From NCBI GenBank assembly GCA_902784965.1, contig CACZWU010000001.1, positions 59,444-123,443 on the forward strand: a DNA stretch of 64,000 nt, given 5' to 3'. The DNA comes from an uncultured Bacteroidia bacterium (GTDB lineage: Bacteria > Bacteroidota > Bacteroidia > Bacteroidales > UBA932). The position numbers and the translations under genes were made by a program. The notes beneath the pieces are model-generated. The model did not search any database. It saw only the letters and a list, made by a program, of their open reading frames with translations, and was not told where the DNA came from. This document shows positions 1 to 7,716 of this stretch, in pieces (position 1 is the first letter of the stretch; each line of letters opens with the position of its first letter).

Positions 1-525
1 GATGAGGGGCTCGCGGAGGAATACGTAGACGGGGACTTTTTCGCGGGCGCCCTTCTCGAAGGCGCACTTACAGATGTCCCAGCGGTGGAGGTTGAGGGCC
101 GTGAGGCCGTTGCGGAGCACCGAGGCCCGGATGGGGTAGAGGCGGCAGGAGATGGGCTTGACGAAGCTGCAGCGGCCTGCGCAGTGGGCCCGCTCGATGG
201 CGCAGAAACAGCCCGCCTCTTCAAAACAGGTATAAGCGCATTCCTCACTGCCATGCAGCAGGGGTGTCACCAGGTCGCCATCGGCATCCACTTCAAAGAA
301 GCCGGTCTCCTGAATCTTTTCGCGACCGGCGGAACTCATCCATCCCTCGAATTCGGGGTAGTGCCGCTCCAGCAGTTCCGTCTCGCTTTCCTGTAGCGGT
401 GCTCCGCTGTCGCCGATGATGCAGCAGGCCCCGCGGCAAACCGCATAATCGCAGCAGAAGTGCTCCGTAAGCACTTCTGACGAGACCAGGATATCCCCGA
501 TCTGGAGGATGGAAGGCACGTTCAT
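1..525 (-). CDS. DUF3109 family cysteine-cluster protein (3' end outside window)
   Basis: The reading frame runs from an ATG at 525 leftwards and is still open at base 1, so the C-terminus is missing. The N-terminus (MNVPSILQIGDILVSSEVL) is followed at about residues 24-35 by a cysteine-rich stretch (HFCCDYAVCRGACC), and more cysteines follow around residues 95-115 and 145. This is the pattern of the Bacteroidota DUF3109 family, related to YkgJ-type proteins thought to bind metal or an Fe-S cluster. Function is not known. It is divergent from the TPR gene at 623, with a separate promoter box between them. Confidence 0.85.
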   Translation of the reverse strand, partial: MNVPSILQIGDILVSSEVLTEHFCCDYAVCRGACCIIGDSGAPLQESETELLERHYPEFEGWMSSAGREKIQETGFFEVDADGDLVTPLLHGSEECAYTCFEEAGCFCAIERAHCAGRCSFVKPISCRLYPIRASVLRNGLTALNLHRWDICKCAFEKGAREKVPVYVFLREPLI

Positions 526-536
526 GAGAAAAAGTT

Positions 537-567
537 TTGCAAATTTACGCAATAGTTGATAATTTTG
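537..567 (+). promoter_or_regulatory. Bacteroidota-type promoter for the TPR gene
   Basis: TTG at 537-539 and TAATTTTG at 560-567 are separated by 20 bp, matching the Bacteroidota -33/-7 consensus (TTTG, then TAnnTTTG). The predicted leader to the ATG at 623 is about 50 nt. Confidence 0.55.
540..547 (-). promoter_or_regulatory. -7 box of the DUF3109 gene
   Basis: The minus strand reads TAAATTTG 15 bases upstream of the ATG at 525. No good -33 element is seen, so the call rests on the -7 box alone. Confidence 0.4.
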
Positions 568-622
568 GCCGCATTTATGCATAGACCCATAAACCGTAAC
601 ACAAAACAAAAAACCATAAACG

Positions 623-1558
623 ATGAAAAAGATTTTCGTAACCCTCATGGTCGCCCTCTGTTCGTTGGGCATCGCAGCAGCCCAGGATCTGGAGAAAGCC
701 ACTGAAATCTACAACAACGCCGCTGCCGCTATCGACAACAACAAAGCCGAGGCTATCACCCTTTTTGAACAGGCTCTGGAAATGGCCGGAAAGCTTGGTG
801 ACGAAGGAGCCGAAATCGCCAACCAGTGCAAGAGCATCATTCCCAAACTTTATATCTCTGTCGGCAAGGAGCTCGTCAATGAGAAGAACCTCGACGGAGC
901 CGTAGAACAGTTCAAGAAGGCTATTGAAAAAGGTGAAGCCTTTGGTGACACCGAAGTGGCAGAAGAAGCCAGGACGCTGATTCCGCAGATTCTGATGGCC
1001 GATGCCAACCAGGCCCTCAACGCCAAAGACTATGAAGCCGCCGTTGCCGGCTACCAGAAAGTGATCGATGCCGATCCGACCAACGGTCAGGCACATCTGC
1101 GCAAGGGTCAGGCCCTCGCCGCTCAGGGCAAGGCCGACGATGCCATCAAGGCCTTCGAACTTGCTTCCGAGAACGGACAGGAAGAAGCTGCTGCCAAACA
1201 GCTTTCCAACCTCTATGTGAAGAAAGCCGTGGCTTGCCAGAAAGCCAAGGATATGAAGGGTGCCCTCGAGAACGCACAGAAATCGACCCAGTATGTCGAC
1301 AACGCCAACGCCGAGAAGATCATCGGCATCAGCGCTCTCTCGCTCAAGCAGAACAAAGTGGCCGCCGACGGTTTCAAAGCTTATCTGTCGATGAGCCCCA
1401 ACGCATCTGACAAGGCCCAGATCACCTATCAGCTCGGTACCGCCCTCGTGGGTGCCGGTGAGAATGCAGAGGCCTGCGGTTATTTCAAGCAGATTGCCCA
1501 GGATCCCAAGTGGGGTGAGGCAGCCCGCTATCAGATCACGACCCTCAAGTGCAACTAA
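623..1558 (+). CDS. Secreted tetratricopeptide repeat protein
   Basis: A 311-residue protein with a signal peptide (MKKIFVTLMVALCSLGIAAAQ, cleavage expected near residue 21) and then helical repeats rich in Ala, Lys and Glu. At least one clear TPR unit lies around residues 150-185 (YQKVIDADPTNGQAHLRKGQ). It probably acts in the periplasm or at the outer membrane as a protein-interaction scaffold; no enzymatic domain is visible. The stop codon overlaps the GTG start of the next gene by 10 bases, so the two are probably co-translated. Confidence 0.8.
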   Translation: MKKIFVTLMVALCSLGIAAAQDLEKATEIYNNAAAAIDNNKAEAITLFEQALEMAGKLGDEGAEIANQCKSIIPKLYISVGKELVNEKNLDGAVEQFKKAIEKGEAFGDTEVAEEARTLIPQILMADANQALNAKDYEAAVAGYQKVIDADPTNGQAHLRKGQALAAQGKADDAIKAFELASENGQEEAAAKQLSNLYVKKAVACQKAKDMKGALENAQKSTQYVDNANAEKIIGISALSLKQNKVAADGFKAYLSMSPNASDKAQITYQLGTALVGAGENAEACGYFKQIAQDPKWGEAARYQITTLKCN

Positions 1559-3342
1559 AGAAACTTGAACTTCTCGCACCCGCGAGAAACGCGGATATCG
1601 GCATCGCAGCCATCGACTGTGGTGCCGATGCCGTTTATATGGCGGGGCCTGCCTTCGGCGCCCGTGCGGCGGCGGGCAACCCGGTCGACGAAGTCGCCCG
1701 GCTGTGCCGCTACGCGCACCTCTACGGCGCCAAGGTCCACGCCACGGTCAATACGCTGCTGGAAGACGCCGAGTTCGCGAAGGCCCGGAAGCTGATGCAG
1801 GAACTCTATGAGGCGGGTGTCGACGTGTTCATCGTCCAGGACCTCCGGTTGCTCGAAGGGCCGCTGCCGCCCGTGGAGCTGCACGCCTCCACGCAGACGG
1901 CCATCCGTACGCCCGAGCGCGCACGGGAACTTGAAGCCCTGGGCTTTCGGCGCCTGGTGCTGGAGCGGCAATTGACGCTCGAACAGATCCGCGCCATCCG
2001 TGCTGCCGTGTCGTGCGAGTTGGAGTTCTTCATCCACGGGGCCATCTGTGTGGGATACAGCGGGCAGTGCTATCTCAGCCAGCAGCTTACCGGCCGCAGC
2101 GCCAACCGCGGCGTCTGTGCACAAGCCTGCCGTTCGCGCTACGATCTGGTCGACGCATCCGGAAAAGTACTGGTCCGCGACCAGCCGCTGCTTTCGCCCC
2201 GTGACTTGCGGCTCGACGGGCTGCTTCCCGAACTGGTGGGGGCCGGTATCAGCTCTTTCAAGATCGAGGGGCGTCTCAAGAATGCCTCGTATGTCAAAAA
2301 CGTGGTGCGGCATTACCGTGGGGTGATCGACGAGTTCATCGCTTCGTATCCGGGGTATGCGGCGGCGTCGGCCGGACGTCTGGAGGGCGGTTTTACGCCC
2401 GATCCCGACCGGACGTTCACCCGGGGCTGGACTCCGGCGTTCGTGGATGCCGGACCGGACGGGCAGCCGCGGGCGAAGATGCGCAGCGAAGATGCTGCCA
2501 AGGCGATGGGTGAACCCCTCGGCGAGATTGTTGCGGTGCGGGGGCGTGTCGTGGAGATTTCGGGTGCTAAGCCCCTGGCCAATGGCGACGGACTGTCGTT
2601 CGTGGGGGAGGAGGGCGCGGTTACCGGCGCGCGGGTCGAGTTGGCGGAAGGTCGGCGGGTGATCCTGCGCGAAACGACCGGGTTGCTTCCTGGAATGCGT
2701 GTCTTCCGTAATCTGGACATCCGTTTCGAACGGGAACTGGAGAAAAATATGCCCCGTCGGGTGCTCGACGTGGCCCTTGACTGGCATTCGCAGGAGGGCC
2801 GGACCGTGGTGACGGCTTCGTCACAGGACATTTCCGTGGAACAGCGTTTCACTGATGAGGCACCGTTGGCCGAGAAGCCCGACCTGGCGCTGGAAGGCCT
2901 GCGCAGGCAGCTGGGCAAACGCACGGGACCCTTTGCGTTTTCGGTTCGGAATGTGGTGGCCGATCCGGTCCGTTTCTATCCGGCCGCCTTCCTCAACCAG
3001 ATCCGCCGCGACCTGGCCGCCGCCCTGCAGGAGCGCCTGGAAAACCGTCCACGCTCGTCGGTCTTTCTGTCCCAGGCGGTACAGAAAGAGCGCAGCGGGG
3101 CGGGCGCGCTCAACCGCTCGATGCTCGGCATCCCGGGCGAGCTGCTCCGCAGCCGCTATTGCATCCGCCGGGAACTCGGGCTTTGCCCGAGATGCCGGGT
3201 CAAGCCCGGCATGACGGAGGCCGTCACCCCGGGCGCCGACCCGGGGTCTGAACCCTGGTATCTGGTCAACCAGAAAAACCGTCTCCGCCTGCACTTCGAC
3301 TGTGCGCATTGCGAAATGGTCGTCCTCTCACCTGACTGTTAA
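1549..3342 (+). CDS. Peptidase U32 family protein, RlhA-like RNA hydroxylase
   Basis: A 597-residue protein starting at a GTG that overlaps the upstream stop. It has the U32 opening (LELLAPARN), the signature region around residues 160-190 (EFFIHGAICVGYSGQC, then SANRGVCAQACR) and a C-terminal DUF3656-like extension. E. coli relatives RlhA and TrhP hydroxylate 23S rRNA C2501 and tRNA uridine-34, so an RNA-modifying role is more likely than proteolysis. Two oddities occur at the 3' end. About 19 residues encoded by a pair of inverted REP-like repeats lie between the ELGLCPRC motif and the conserved YLV segment. The last codons and the TAA stop come from a tRNA-Asn-like sequence. Confidence 0.87.
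   Translation: MQLKKLELLAPARNADIGIAAIDCGADAVYMAGPAFGARAAAGNPVDEVARLCRYAHLYGAKVHATVNTLLEDAEFAKARKLMQELYEAGVDVFIVQDLRLLEGPLPPVELHASTQTAIRTPERARELEALGFRRLVLERQLTLEQIRAIRAAVSCELEFFIHGAICVGYSGQCYLSQQLTGRSANRGVCAQACRSRYDLVDASGKVLVRDQPLLSPRDLRLDGLLPELVGAGISSFKIEGRLKNASYVKNVVRHYRGVIDEFIASYPGYAAASAGRLEGGFTPDPDRTFTRGWTPAFVDAGPDGQPRAKMRSEDAAKAMGEPLGEIVAVRGRVVEISGAKPLANGDGLSFVGEEGAVTGARVELAEGRRVILRETTGLLPGMRVFRNLDIRFERELEKNMPRRVLDVALDWHSQEGRTVVTASSQDISVEQRFTDEAPLAEKPDLALEGLRRQLGKRTGPFAFSVRNVVADPVRFYPAAFLNQIRRDLAAALQERLENRPRSSVFLSQAVQKERSGAGALNRSMLGIPGELLRSRYCIRRELGLCPRCRVKPGMTEAVTPGADPGSEPWYLVNQKNRLRLHFDCAHCEMVVLSPDC
3191..3249. repeat. Pair of inverted REP-like palindromes inside the U32 gene
   Basis: Bases 3191-3217 are, on the minus strand, CCGTCATGCCGGGCTTGACC followed by CGGCATC. 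Bases 3221-3249 read CCGTCACCCCGGGCGCCGAC followed by CCGGGGTCT on the plus strand. The two units face away from each other with 3 bases between them. Both are in frame with the U32 gene and translate as RVKPGMTEAVTPGADPGS. A third unit lies in dnaG at 16174. Confidence 0.8.
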
Positions 3343-3360
3343 TCAGGGGGTCGTGTGTTC
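3329..3360 (+). pseudogene. tRNA-Asn fragment (anticodon arm to T-arm start)
   Basis: Bases 3329-3354 are identical over 26 nt to the anticodon arm and variable loop of the intact tRNA-Asn (7604-7629, opposite strand), and the following GTGTTC still resembles the T-arm start AGGTTC. The D-arm and acceptor stem are absent, so it is not a functional tRNA. The TAA inside the former anticodon loop is the U32 stop codon, and the opposite-strand gene ends exactly at its edge (3360). Confidence 0.75.
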
Positions 3361-3809
3361 TAGAAGTAATACGTGAATCGAACTCCCAGGTCTCCCTGGT
3401 AGTGTTTGTAGAAGATGCGGACGTCGAAATGCCTGCCGGCCAGGCCGGTCTGGATGATGGTGCAGCCCCAGTAGGTCCCGATGAAATCGAATTCATAGCC
3501 ACCGCCGAGATAGGCGGACAGTTTGGGCCCCCGGTACAGATTCACGTTCACGGTAAGGGGAACCTGGAATCCGGACAGGCGCCGGCCATAGATATACCGG
3601 ACGCCTCCCACGAAATTGACCCACTGGTCGTACCGGCCTACCCGGCCCAGCACGCCCAGGCCGACGCTGGGCGCAATCTTGTCGCCCAAAGGAAGAAAAA
3701 AGTCCATGCTGGCATCGACACCTACACGGAAGATCCTGTCGTTTTGCCCTTTAAGGGAGAAAGGTATCAGAATAGCCGCCGTCAGCAGCAAGATATGCAG
3801 ATTCTTCAT
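3360..3809 (-). CDS. Putative small outer-membrane beta-barrel protein
   Basis: A 149-residue protein with a signal peptide (MKNLHILLLTAAILIPFSLKGQ) and alternating hydrophobic/polar strands typical of small outer-membrane barrels, ending in an aromatic residue (VRFTYYF). I do not recognise a named family. The start at 3809 is chosen because the frame upstream of it has no signal peptide and a TATCTTTG promoter box ends only 4 bases before this ATG. It converges on the U32 gene and is divergent from the beta-helix gene. Confidence 0.65.
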   Translation of the reverse strand: MKNLHILLLTAAILIPFSLKGQNDRIFRVGVDASMDFFLPLGDKIAPSVGLGVLGRVGRYDQWVNFVGGVRYIYGRRLSGFQVPLTVNVNLYRGPKLSAYLGGGYEFDFIGTYWGCTIIQTGLAGRHFDVRIFYKHYQGDLGVRFTYYF

Positions 3810-3813
3810 ACTA

Positions 3814-3821
3814 CAAAGATA
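3814..3821 (-). promoter_or_regulatory. -7 box next to the start codon at 3809
   Basis: The minus strand reads TATCTTTG, four bases before the ATG. This would place transcription initiation at or inside the start codon (leaderless mRNA). Confidence 0.5.
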
Positions 3822-3830
3822 AAAAGACTT

Positions 3831-3861
3831 TTGCCGTTTCGCGTTTTTTGGGGTATCTTTG
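3831..3861 (+). promoter_or_regulatory. Promoter of the beta-helix gene
   Basis: TTG at 3831-3833 and TATCTTTG at 3854-3861 are separated by 20 bp. The predicted leader to the ATG at 3903 is about 37 nt. Confidence 0.6.
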
Positions 3862-3902
3862 TTAATTTGACACGTGAAAAACAACCTATAGATACTTCTA
3901 TT

Positions 3903-5429
3903 ATGAAAAGATTCATCGTCAAGTTTATGGCGCTTGCGCTGGTGGCCTTCCTGTCATGCGGCGTCCAGGCCCAGGCCCAGGGTTTCCTAAACGGGCTCAA
4001 GCAGACAGCCAAGAAAGCCGTCAATTCCAATGACAATTCAAAGAAGAATGCCCCGGCCAACAATCCCGGATCGACCGACACGTCGGAGCCGGCCGTTGCT
4101 GCCGCAGGCAAAACCTTTTACGTCAGCCAGACCACCGGTTCGGCCCGCGCCGACGGACTGACGCCCGGCACGGCGATGAAAGACCTGCAGAAAGCCATCG
4201 ACACCGCAGAAGACAATGACATCATCTATGTGGCCGAAGGCAACTACCTGGGCAACATGGACCGCGGCTATGTCCAGTGCGGCCAGTTCGGCAATGCCAC
4301 GCACGACCTGGGCAAGTTCATCAGCATCTACGGCGGCTGGTCTACCGACTTCAGCGAGCGTGACATCATCAAGCATGTGACCAAGATTCAGCCGGTCGAC
4401 CAGAAATTCATCGCTCCGCTATTCAACTTCAACGCCCGCCGTCCGTACGGGTACAACGGTCCGGTCGGCAATGTCGTGATCGACGGCCTGGTGTTCGATT
4501 TGGGAGAGAACAACCTTTATTGCAAGGCCAACGTGGACCTGGAAATCACCGGAACTCCCAACGAAGGTGTGCTGACCGGTCGTTTCGTCGAACCCGATGC
4601 CGCCCCGAAATGCCCGCTGGAGGGCTATGCCAACGGCGATGAATACGCCCTGCACATGGATGTGGAAGGAAACGTCCGCGTGTCCAACTGCATCTTCGTG
4701 AACTGCCGCGACTATGGCATCGCTGCCATGATGGGCAAGGGCCACATGGAGATCTGCAACAACATCTTCATTGCCTGCCGCTACGCGGCCTGCCAGGTCC
4801 GTGGCAGCGTCCGAGATGCCGACGTCGACAAGGTCTCCCTGGAGTTCCACCACAATACGGTTCTCTTCACATGGACCCGCACCAAGGGCTTCGAGGATAT
4901 GGGCCAGGGGTTCCGCTTCATGAACGGCATCCGTATCATCGACGTCCACAACAACATTTTCGGCTGCAACAGCAACTGCGGTGTCGAGCGCGTGTATTAT
5001 GAGTCCAGCAAGGATCTGGAGGCCGCCAAGATCAGCAACCTGTACGACAATTATTTCTTCGCCAACCGGCGTGACCTCGAAATCGCCGCTCCCGGCGCCG
5101 CGACCATTTCCGTTCCGGCCGCCCGCATCGAAGAGGCCGAGCAGATCGGACCGAAATACGAAGGGAACAAGGAACTGCCGGAAGGCAACGATGCCTTCAT
5201 CCAGGCCATCGACCAGCCGTACCTGGAAGGTTTCATGACCTTGAAGATCATCTCTTCCCAGACGTACAACGCGAACTCCGCCGCCAACCAGGTCAACCGC
5301 ATGTTCGGCCTGAACCAGCAGGGTACGGAAATCGTCCGCCCGAGCATGTACTGCAACAAGTATCCTTGGGAAAAAGCGAAAGACCTCTTCGGCAAGGTGC
5401 CCGGCTACGGCGCACAAATGCCCGAATAG
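3903..5429 (+). CDS. Secreted right-handed parallel beta-helix protein
   Basis: A 508-residue protein with a signal peptide (MKRFIVKFMALALVAFLSCG, ending near AQAQ), a Lys/Asn-rich linker at about residues 25-60, and then a DUF1565/pectate-lyase-like opening (GKTFYVSQTTGSARADGLTP) leading into beta-helix coils with repeated HNN/CNN-type asparagine ladders (ICNNIFIACRYA, VHNNIFGC). Such proteins often bind or cleave polysaccharides at the cell surface, but no catalytic residues can be assigned. The ATG at 3903 is preferred over longer upstream extensions because it starts the signal peptide and follows a good promoter. Confidence 0.75.
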   Translation: MKRFIVKFMALALVAFLSCGVQAQAQGFLNGLKQTAKKAVNSNDNSKKNAPANNPGSTDTSEPAVAAAGKTFYVSQTTGSARADGLTPGTAMKDLQKAIDTAEDNDIIYVAEGNYLGNMDRGYVQCGQFGNATHDLGKFISIYGGWSTDFSERDIIKHVTKIQPVDQKFIAPLFNFNARRPYGYNGPVGNVVIDGLVFDLGENNLYCKANVDLEITGTPNEGVLTGRFVEPDAAPKCPLEGYANGDEYALHMDVEGNVRVSNCIFVNCRDYGIAAMMGKGHMEICNNIFIACRYAACQVRGSVRDADVDKVSLEFHHNTVLFTWTRTKGFEDMGQGFRFMNGIRIIDVHNNIFGCNSNCGVERVYYESSKDLEAAKISNLYDNYFFANRRDLEIAAPGAATISVPAARIEEAEQIGPKYEGNKELPEGNDAFIQAIDQPYLEGFMTLKIISSQTYNANSAANQVNRMFGLNQQGTEIVRPSMYCNKYPWEKAKDLFGKVPGYGAQMPE

Positions 5430-5433
5430 GTTA

Positions 5434-5973
5434 TCAGTGCTCGGCCATCAGCGCGACAGATGCTGCGCGAAGGGATTCGGCATAACGGACGACCGCATCA
5501 GCTTCGGCGATGCGGTCTCCTTTTATGTTTTCGGAGATCAACCCGTCTTCGCCGAAGTAGTAACGCGTCTCGTCCTTGGTCTCATGCTCGTAGCTGTCGC
5601 CCTGCAGGAAGGCGAAGACCAGGCGGCCTGACTTCATGTCGAAAAGATACTCTTCATAGAACTGCCGTACCGACGCATTGAACTTGCGCGTGATAAAGAA
5701 AGGGCGGAAGATTGGATACCAGTCTTCATCCCTGTCCGCATTGTTGAAATAGGTCGTGATGGTCTCTTTCCGGATTCCGACGGCGGGCATGTTGCATTGC
5801 GAGGTGGAGACCATCCTGCAGAGCATGTGCTCTTCCAGGTCCATGTCGGCGATCGCCTGATGGGCATCGGCATACATCTTTCTAACTTCCTGCACCGTCT
5901 TGGGAAGGCTTTGTGCGGATGATGCCAGGGGAAGGACCATGACAGAAAGCAGCAGAACAAACAGTTTTTTCAT
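5434..5973 (-). CDS. Secreted protein of unknown function
   Basis: A 179-residue protein with a clear signal peptide (MKKLFVLLLSVMVLPLASSA). The mature part is mixed alpha/beta with no motif that I recognise. It includes a stretch YYFGEDGLISENIKGD that resembles the strand-turn pattern of small periplasmic proteins. It lies 27 bases downstream of the AgcS symporter on the same strand, so the two may be co-transcribed. It converges on the beta-helix gene with a 4-base gap. Confidence 0.6.
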   Translation of the reverse strand: MKKLFVLLLSVMVLPLASSAQSLPKTVQEVRKMYADAHQAIADMDLEEHMLCRMVSTSQCNMPAVGIRKETITTYFNNADRDEDWYPIFRPFFITRKFNASVRQFYEEYLFDMKSGRLVFAFLQGDSYEHETKDETRYYFGEDGLISENIKGDRIAEADAVVRYAESLRAASVALMAEH

Positions 5974-6000
5974 CGTATCTATTCTTAGTTTAAGATTTCA

Positions 6001-7425
6001 TTATTCCCAACAATCGAGATCCAGTTCCGGCATCGAACTGCGGTGGAAGACGGGATTCCGGCCCGCCTTCTTTTGGGCGCAGTAGTCGTTGAGCAAACGG
6101 AAAGCGTATTTGCTGAGCCGGACGATCGCATAGAGGTTGCAGGCTGTCAGCAGCGCCATGCAGAGGTCGCCGATACTCCACACGAGATCGAGGCTGGCCA
6201 GGGCGCCGAAGATGACCATCACACCGCCAGACAAGAACCGATAGAGCGACATCACCCATTTTTTGCGCGTCAGGAAATGGATGTTGGCCTCTCCGTAATA
6301 ATAATTGCCGATGATGCTCGAATAGGCAAACAGCAGAATGGCCACCGCGATGAAAACCGTGCCGAAGTGGCCGATCTCCGCTTCCAGCGCCGACTGGGTC
6401 AGGGCGATGCCACCCGGACCACCCTGGATATCCACGCCGCTGAACAGGATGATAAAAGCCGTGCAGCTGCACACCACCAGCGTATCGGTAAATACTCCCA
6501 GTGCCTGGATAAGGCCCTGCTTCACGGGATGGCTCGTGCTGGCGGTTGCCGCTACGTTCGGCGCGGAGCCTTCGCCGGCCTCATTCGAGAAGAGGCCACG
6601 TTTGATGCCGTTCATCAGGGTGGCGGCGATGCCGCCGCCCGCGATGGGCCGGATGCCGAAGGCATCCTGGAAGATAAGGGTGAAGACCTGCGGAATCAGG
6701 TCGAGATGCCTGAAGATGACAAATAGTGCCAGCAACAGATAGCCAAGGGCCATCAAAGGGACGAGAATGCTGCTGACTCTGGCGATCCGGTGGATGCCGC
6801 CGAAGATGACCACCAGCGAAATGCCCGCCAGCACAATGCCGACGATAATCGGATCGAATCCAAAGGCCACGTTCATGGCGCTGCAGATGGTGTTGCTCTG
6901 GATGGAGTTGTAAGAAAGGCCGAAGGTTACGGAAATCAGGACGGCAAACAGCGCGGCGAGCCAGGGCTGCTTCAGGCCTTTGAGAATATAGAAGGCAGGA
7001 CCGCCGATGAATGAATCCTTGTGCCGCTTCTTGAAAAGTTGGGCAAGCGTCGATTCGATGAAAGCCGAGGCCGAACCCAGCAGGGCGATGATCCACATCC
7101 AGAACACTGCGCCGGGACCGCCGATGGCGATGGCGGTCGCCACGCCGGCCAGGTTGCCCGTTCCTACACGTGTGGCTACGGAAACGGCGAAGGCCTGGAA
7201 CGAAGAGACATGTTTTTTGCCGTCGTGCTTGTTGGTCGATTCGCCGAGCAGGCGGAACATTTCCCCGATCATCCGGAATTGCACGCCCCGCGAGCGGAGG
7301 GTGAAATACAGGGAACAACCGATGAGTACGGCAATCAGGACGTAGGTCCATAGAAAGTCGTTGGAAGCCGTTACCACACGGTTCAGCCAGCCGTCTGCAG
7401 CAAAGATATCGGACATCGTTTTCAA
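6001..7425 (-). CDS. Alanine/glycine:cation symporter, AgcS family
   Basis: A 474-residue integral membrane protein with about 10-11 hydrophobic segments and the AgcS signature near the N-terminal third (GTGNLAGVATAIAIGGPGAV). The second family motif follows (NEAGEGSAPNVAATA). Members import alanine or glycine with Na+ or H+ across the inner membrane. The length is normal for the family. It starts at an ATG with a second Met at codon 4 as an alternative. The secreted protein at 5434 follows it. Confidence 0.92.
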   Translation of the reverse strand: MKTMSDIFAADGWLNRVVTASNDFLWTYVLIAVLIGCSLYFTLRSRGVQFRMIGEMFRLLGESTNKHDGKKHVSSFQAFAVSVATRVGTGNLAGVATAIAIGGPGAVFWMWIIALLGSASAFIESTLAQLFKKRHKDSFIGGPAFYILKGLKQPWLAALFAVLISVTFGLSYNSIQSNTICSAMNVAFGFDPIIVGIVLAGISLVVIFGGIHRIARVSSILVPLMALGYLLLALFVIFRHLDLIPQVFTLIFQDAFGIRPIAGGGIAATLMNGIKRGLFSNEAGEGSAPNVAATASTSHPVKQGLIQALGVFTDTLVVCSCTAFIILFSGVDIQGGPGGIALTQSALEAEIGHFGTVFIAVAILLFAYSSIIGNYYYGEANIHFLTRKKWVMSLYRFLSGGVMVIFGALASLDLVWSIGDLCMALLTACNLYAIVRLSKYAFRLLNDYCAQKKAGRNPVFHRSSMPELDLDCWE

Positions 7426-7540
7426 AGAATGCGTAAAAATACAAAAAATGCAAAGAAAGAATGCCTATAATCGTTGTGTAACGGTATCGGCGGAGTATTA
7501 CAGGGCAAACTGCCCGGAAACCGACATCTGCAGAAAAGTT

Positions 7541-7576
7541 TAAAAAAAGCATCCGCCATTTCGACGGATGCTTTTT
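7541..7576 (-). terminator. Rho-independent terminator of tRNA-Asn
   Basis: On the minus strand, GCATCCG and CGGATGC pair around a short loop and are flanked by A-runs before and a T7 run after the stem. It lies 4 bases beyond the tRNA 3' end. Confidence 0.8.
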
Positions 7577-7580
7577 CGTG

Positions 7581-7654
7581 CTCCTCAAGTAGGACTTGAA
7601 CCTACGACCCCCTGATTAACAGTCAGGTGCTCTGACCAACTGAGCTATTGAGGA
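7581..7654 (-). tRNA. tRNA-Asn (GTT)
   Basis: A 74-nt cloverleaf: acceptor TCCTCAA/TTGAGGA, D-arm with AGCTCAGTTGGTCAGAGC, anticodon stem CCTGA/TCAGG with loop CTGTTAA (anticodon GTT), T-arm GTAGG-TTCAAGT-CCTAC and discriminator G. CCA is not encoded (the genome reads CAC). Confidence 0.96.
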
Positions 7655-7677
7655 AGGTTGTTCCCGTGTTGGGACTG

Positions 7678-7708
7678 CAAATGTAGAACTTTTTCACGGG
7701 AACGCAAA
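7678..7708 (-). promoter_or_regulatory. Promoter of tRNA-Asn
   Basis: The minus strand has TTTG (7708-7705), 19 bp, then TACATTTG (7685-7678), followed by CAGTCCCA and the tRNA 23 bases later. The box and following bases closely match those before tRNA-Leu. Confidence 0.65.
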
Positions 7709-7716
7709 ATTTTTCT

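Noticed and set aside
3329-7654. Integrated mobile element bounded by tRNA-Asn attachment sites
   Set aside because: The two tRNA-like copies are inverted rather than direct, and there is no integrase or mobile gene between them.
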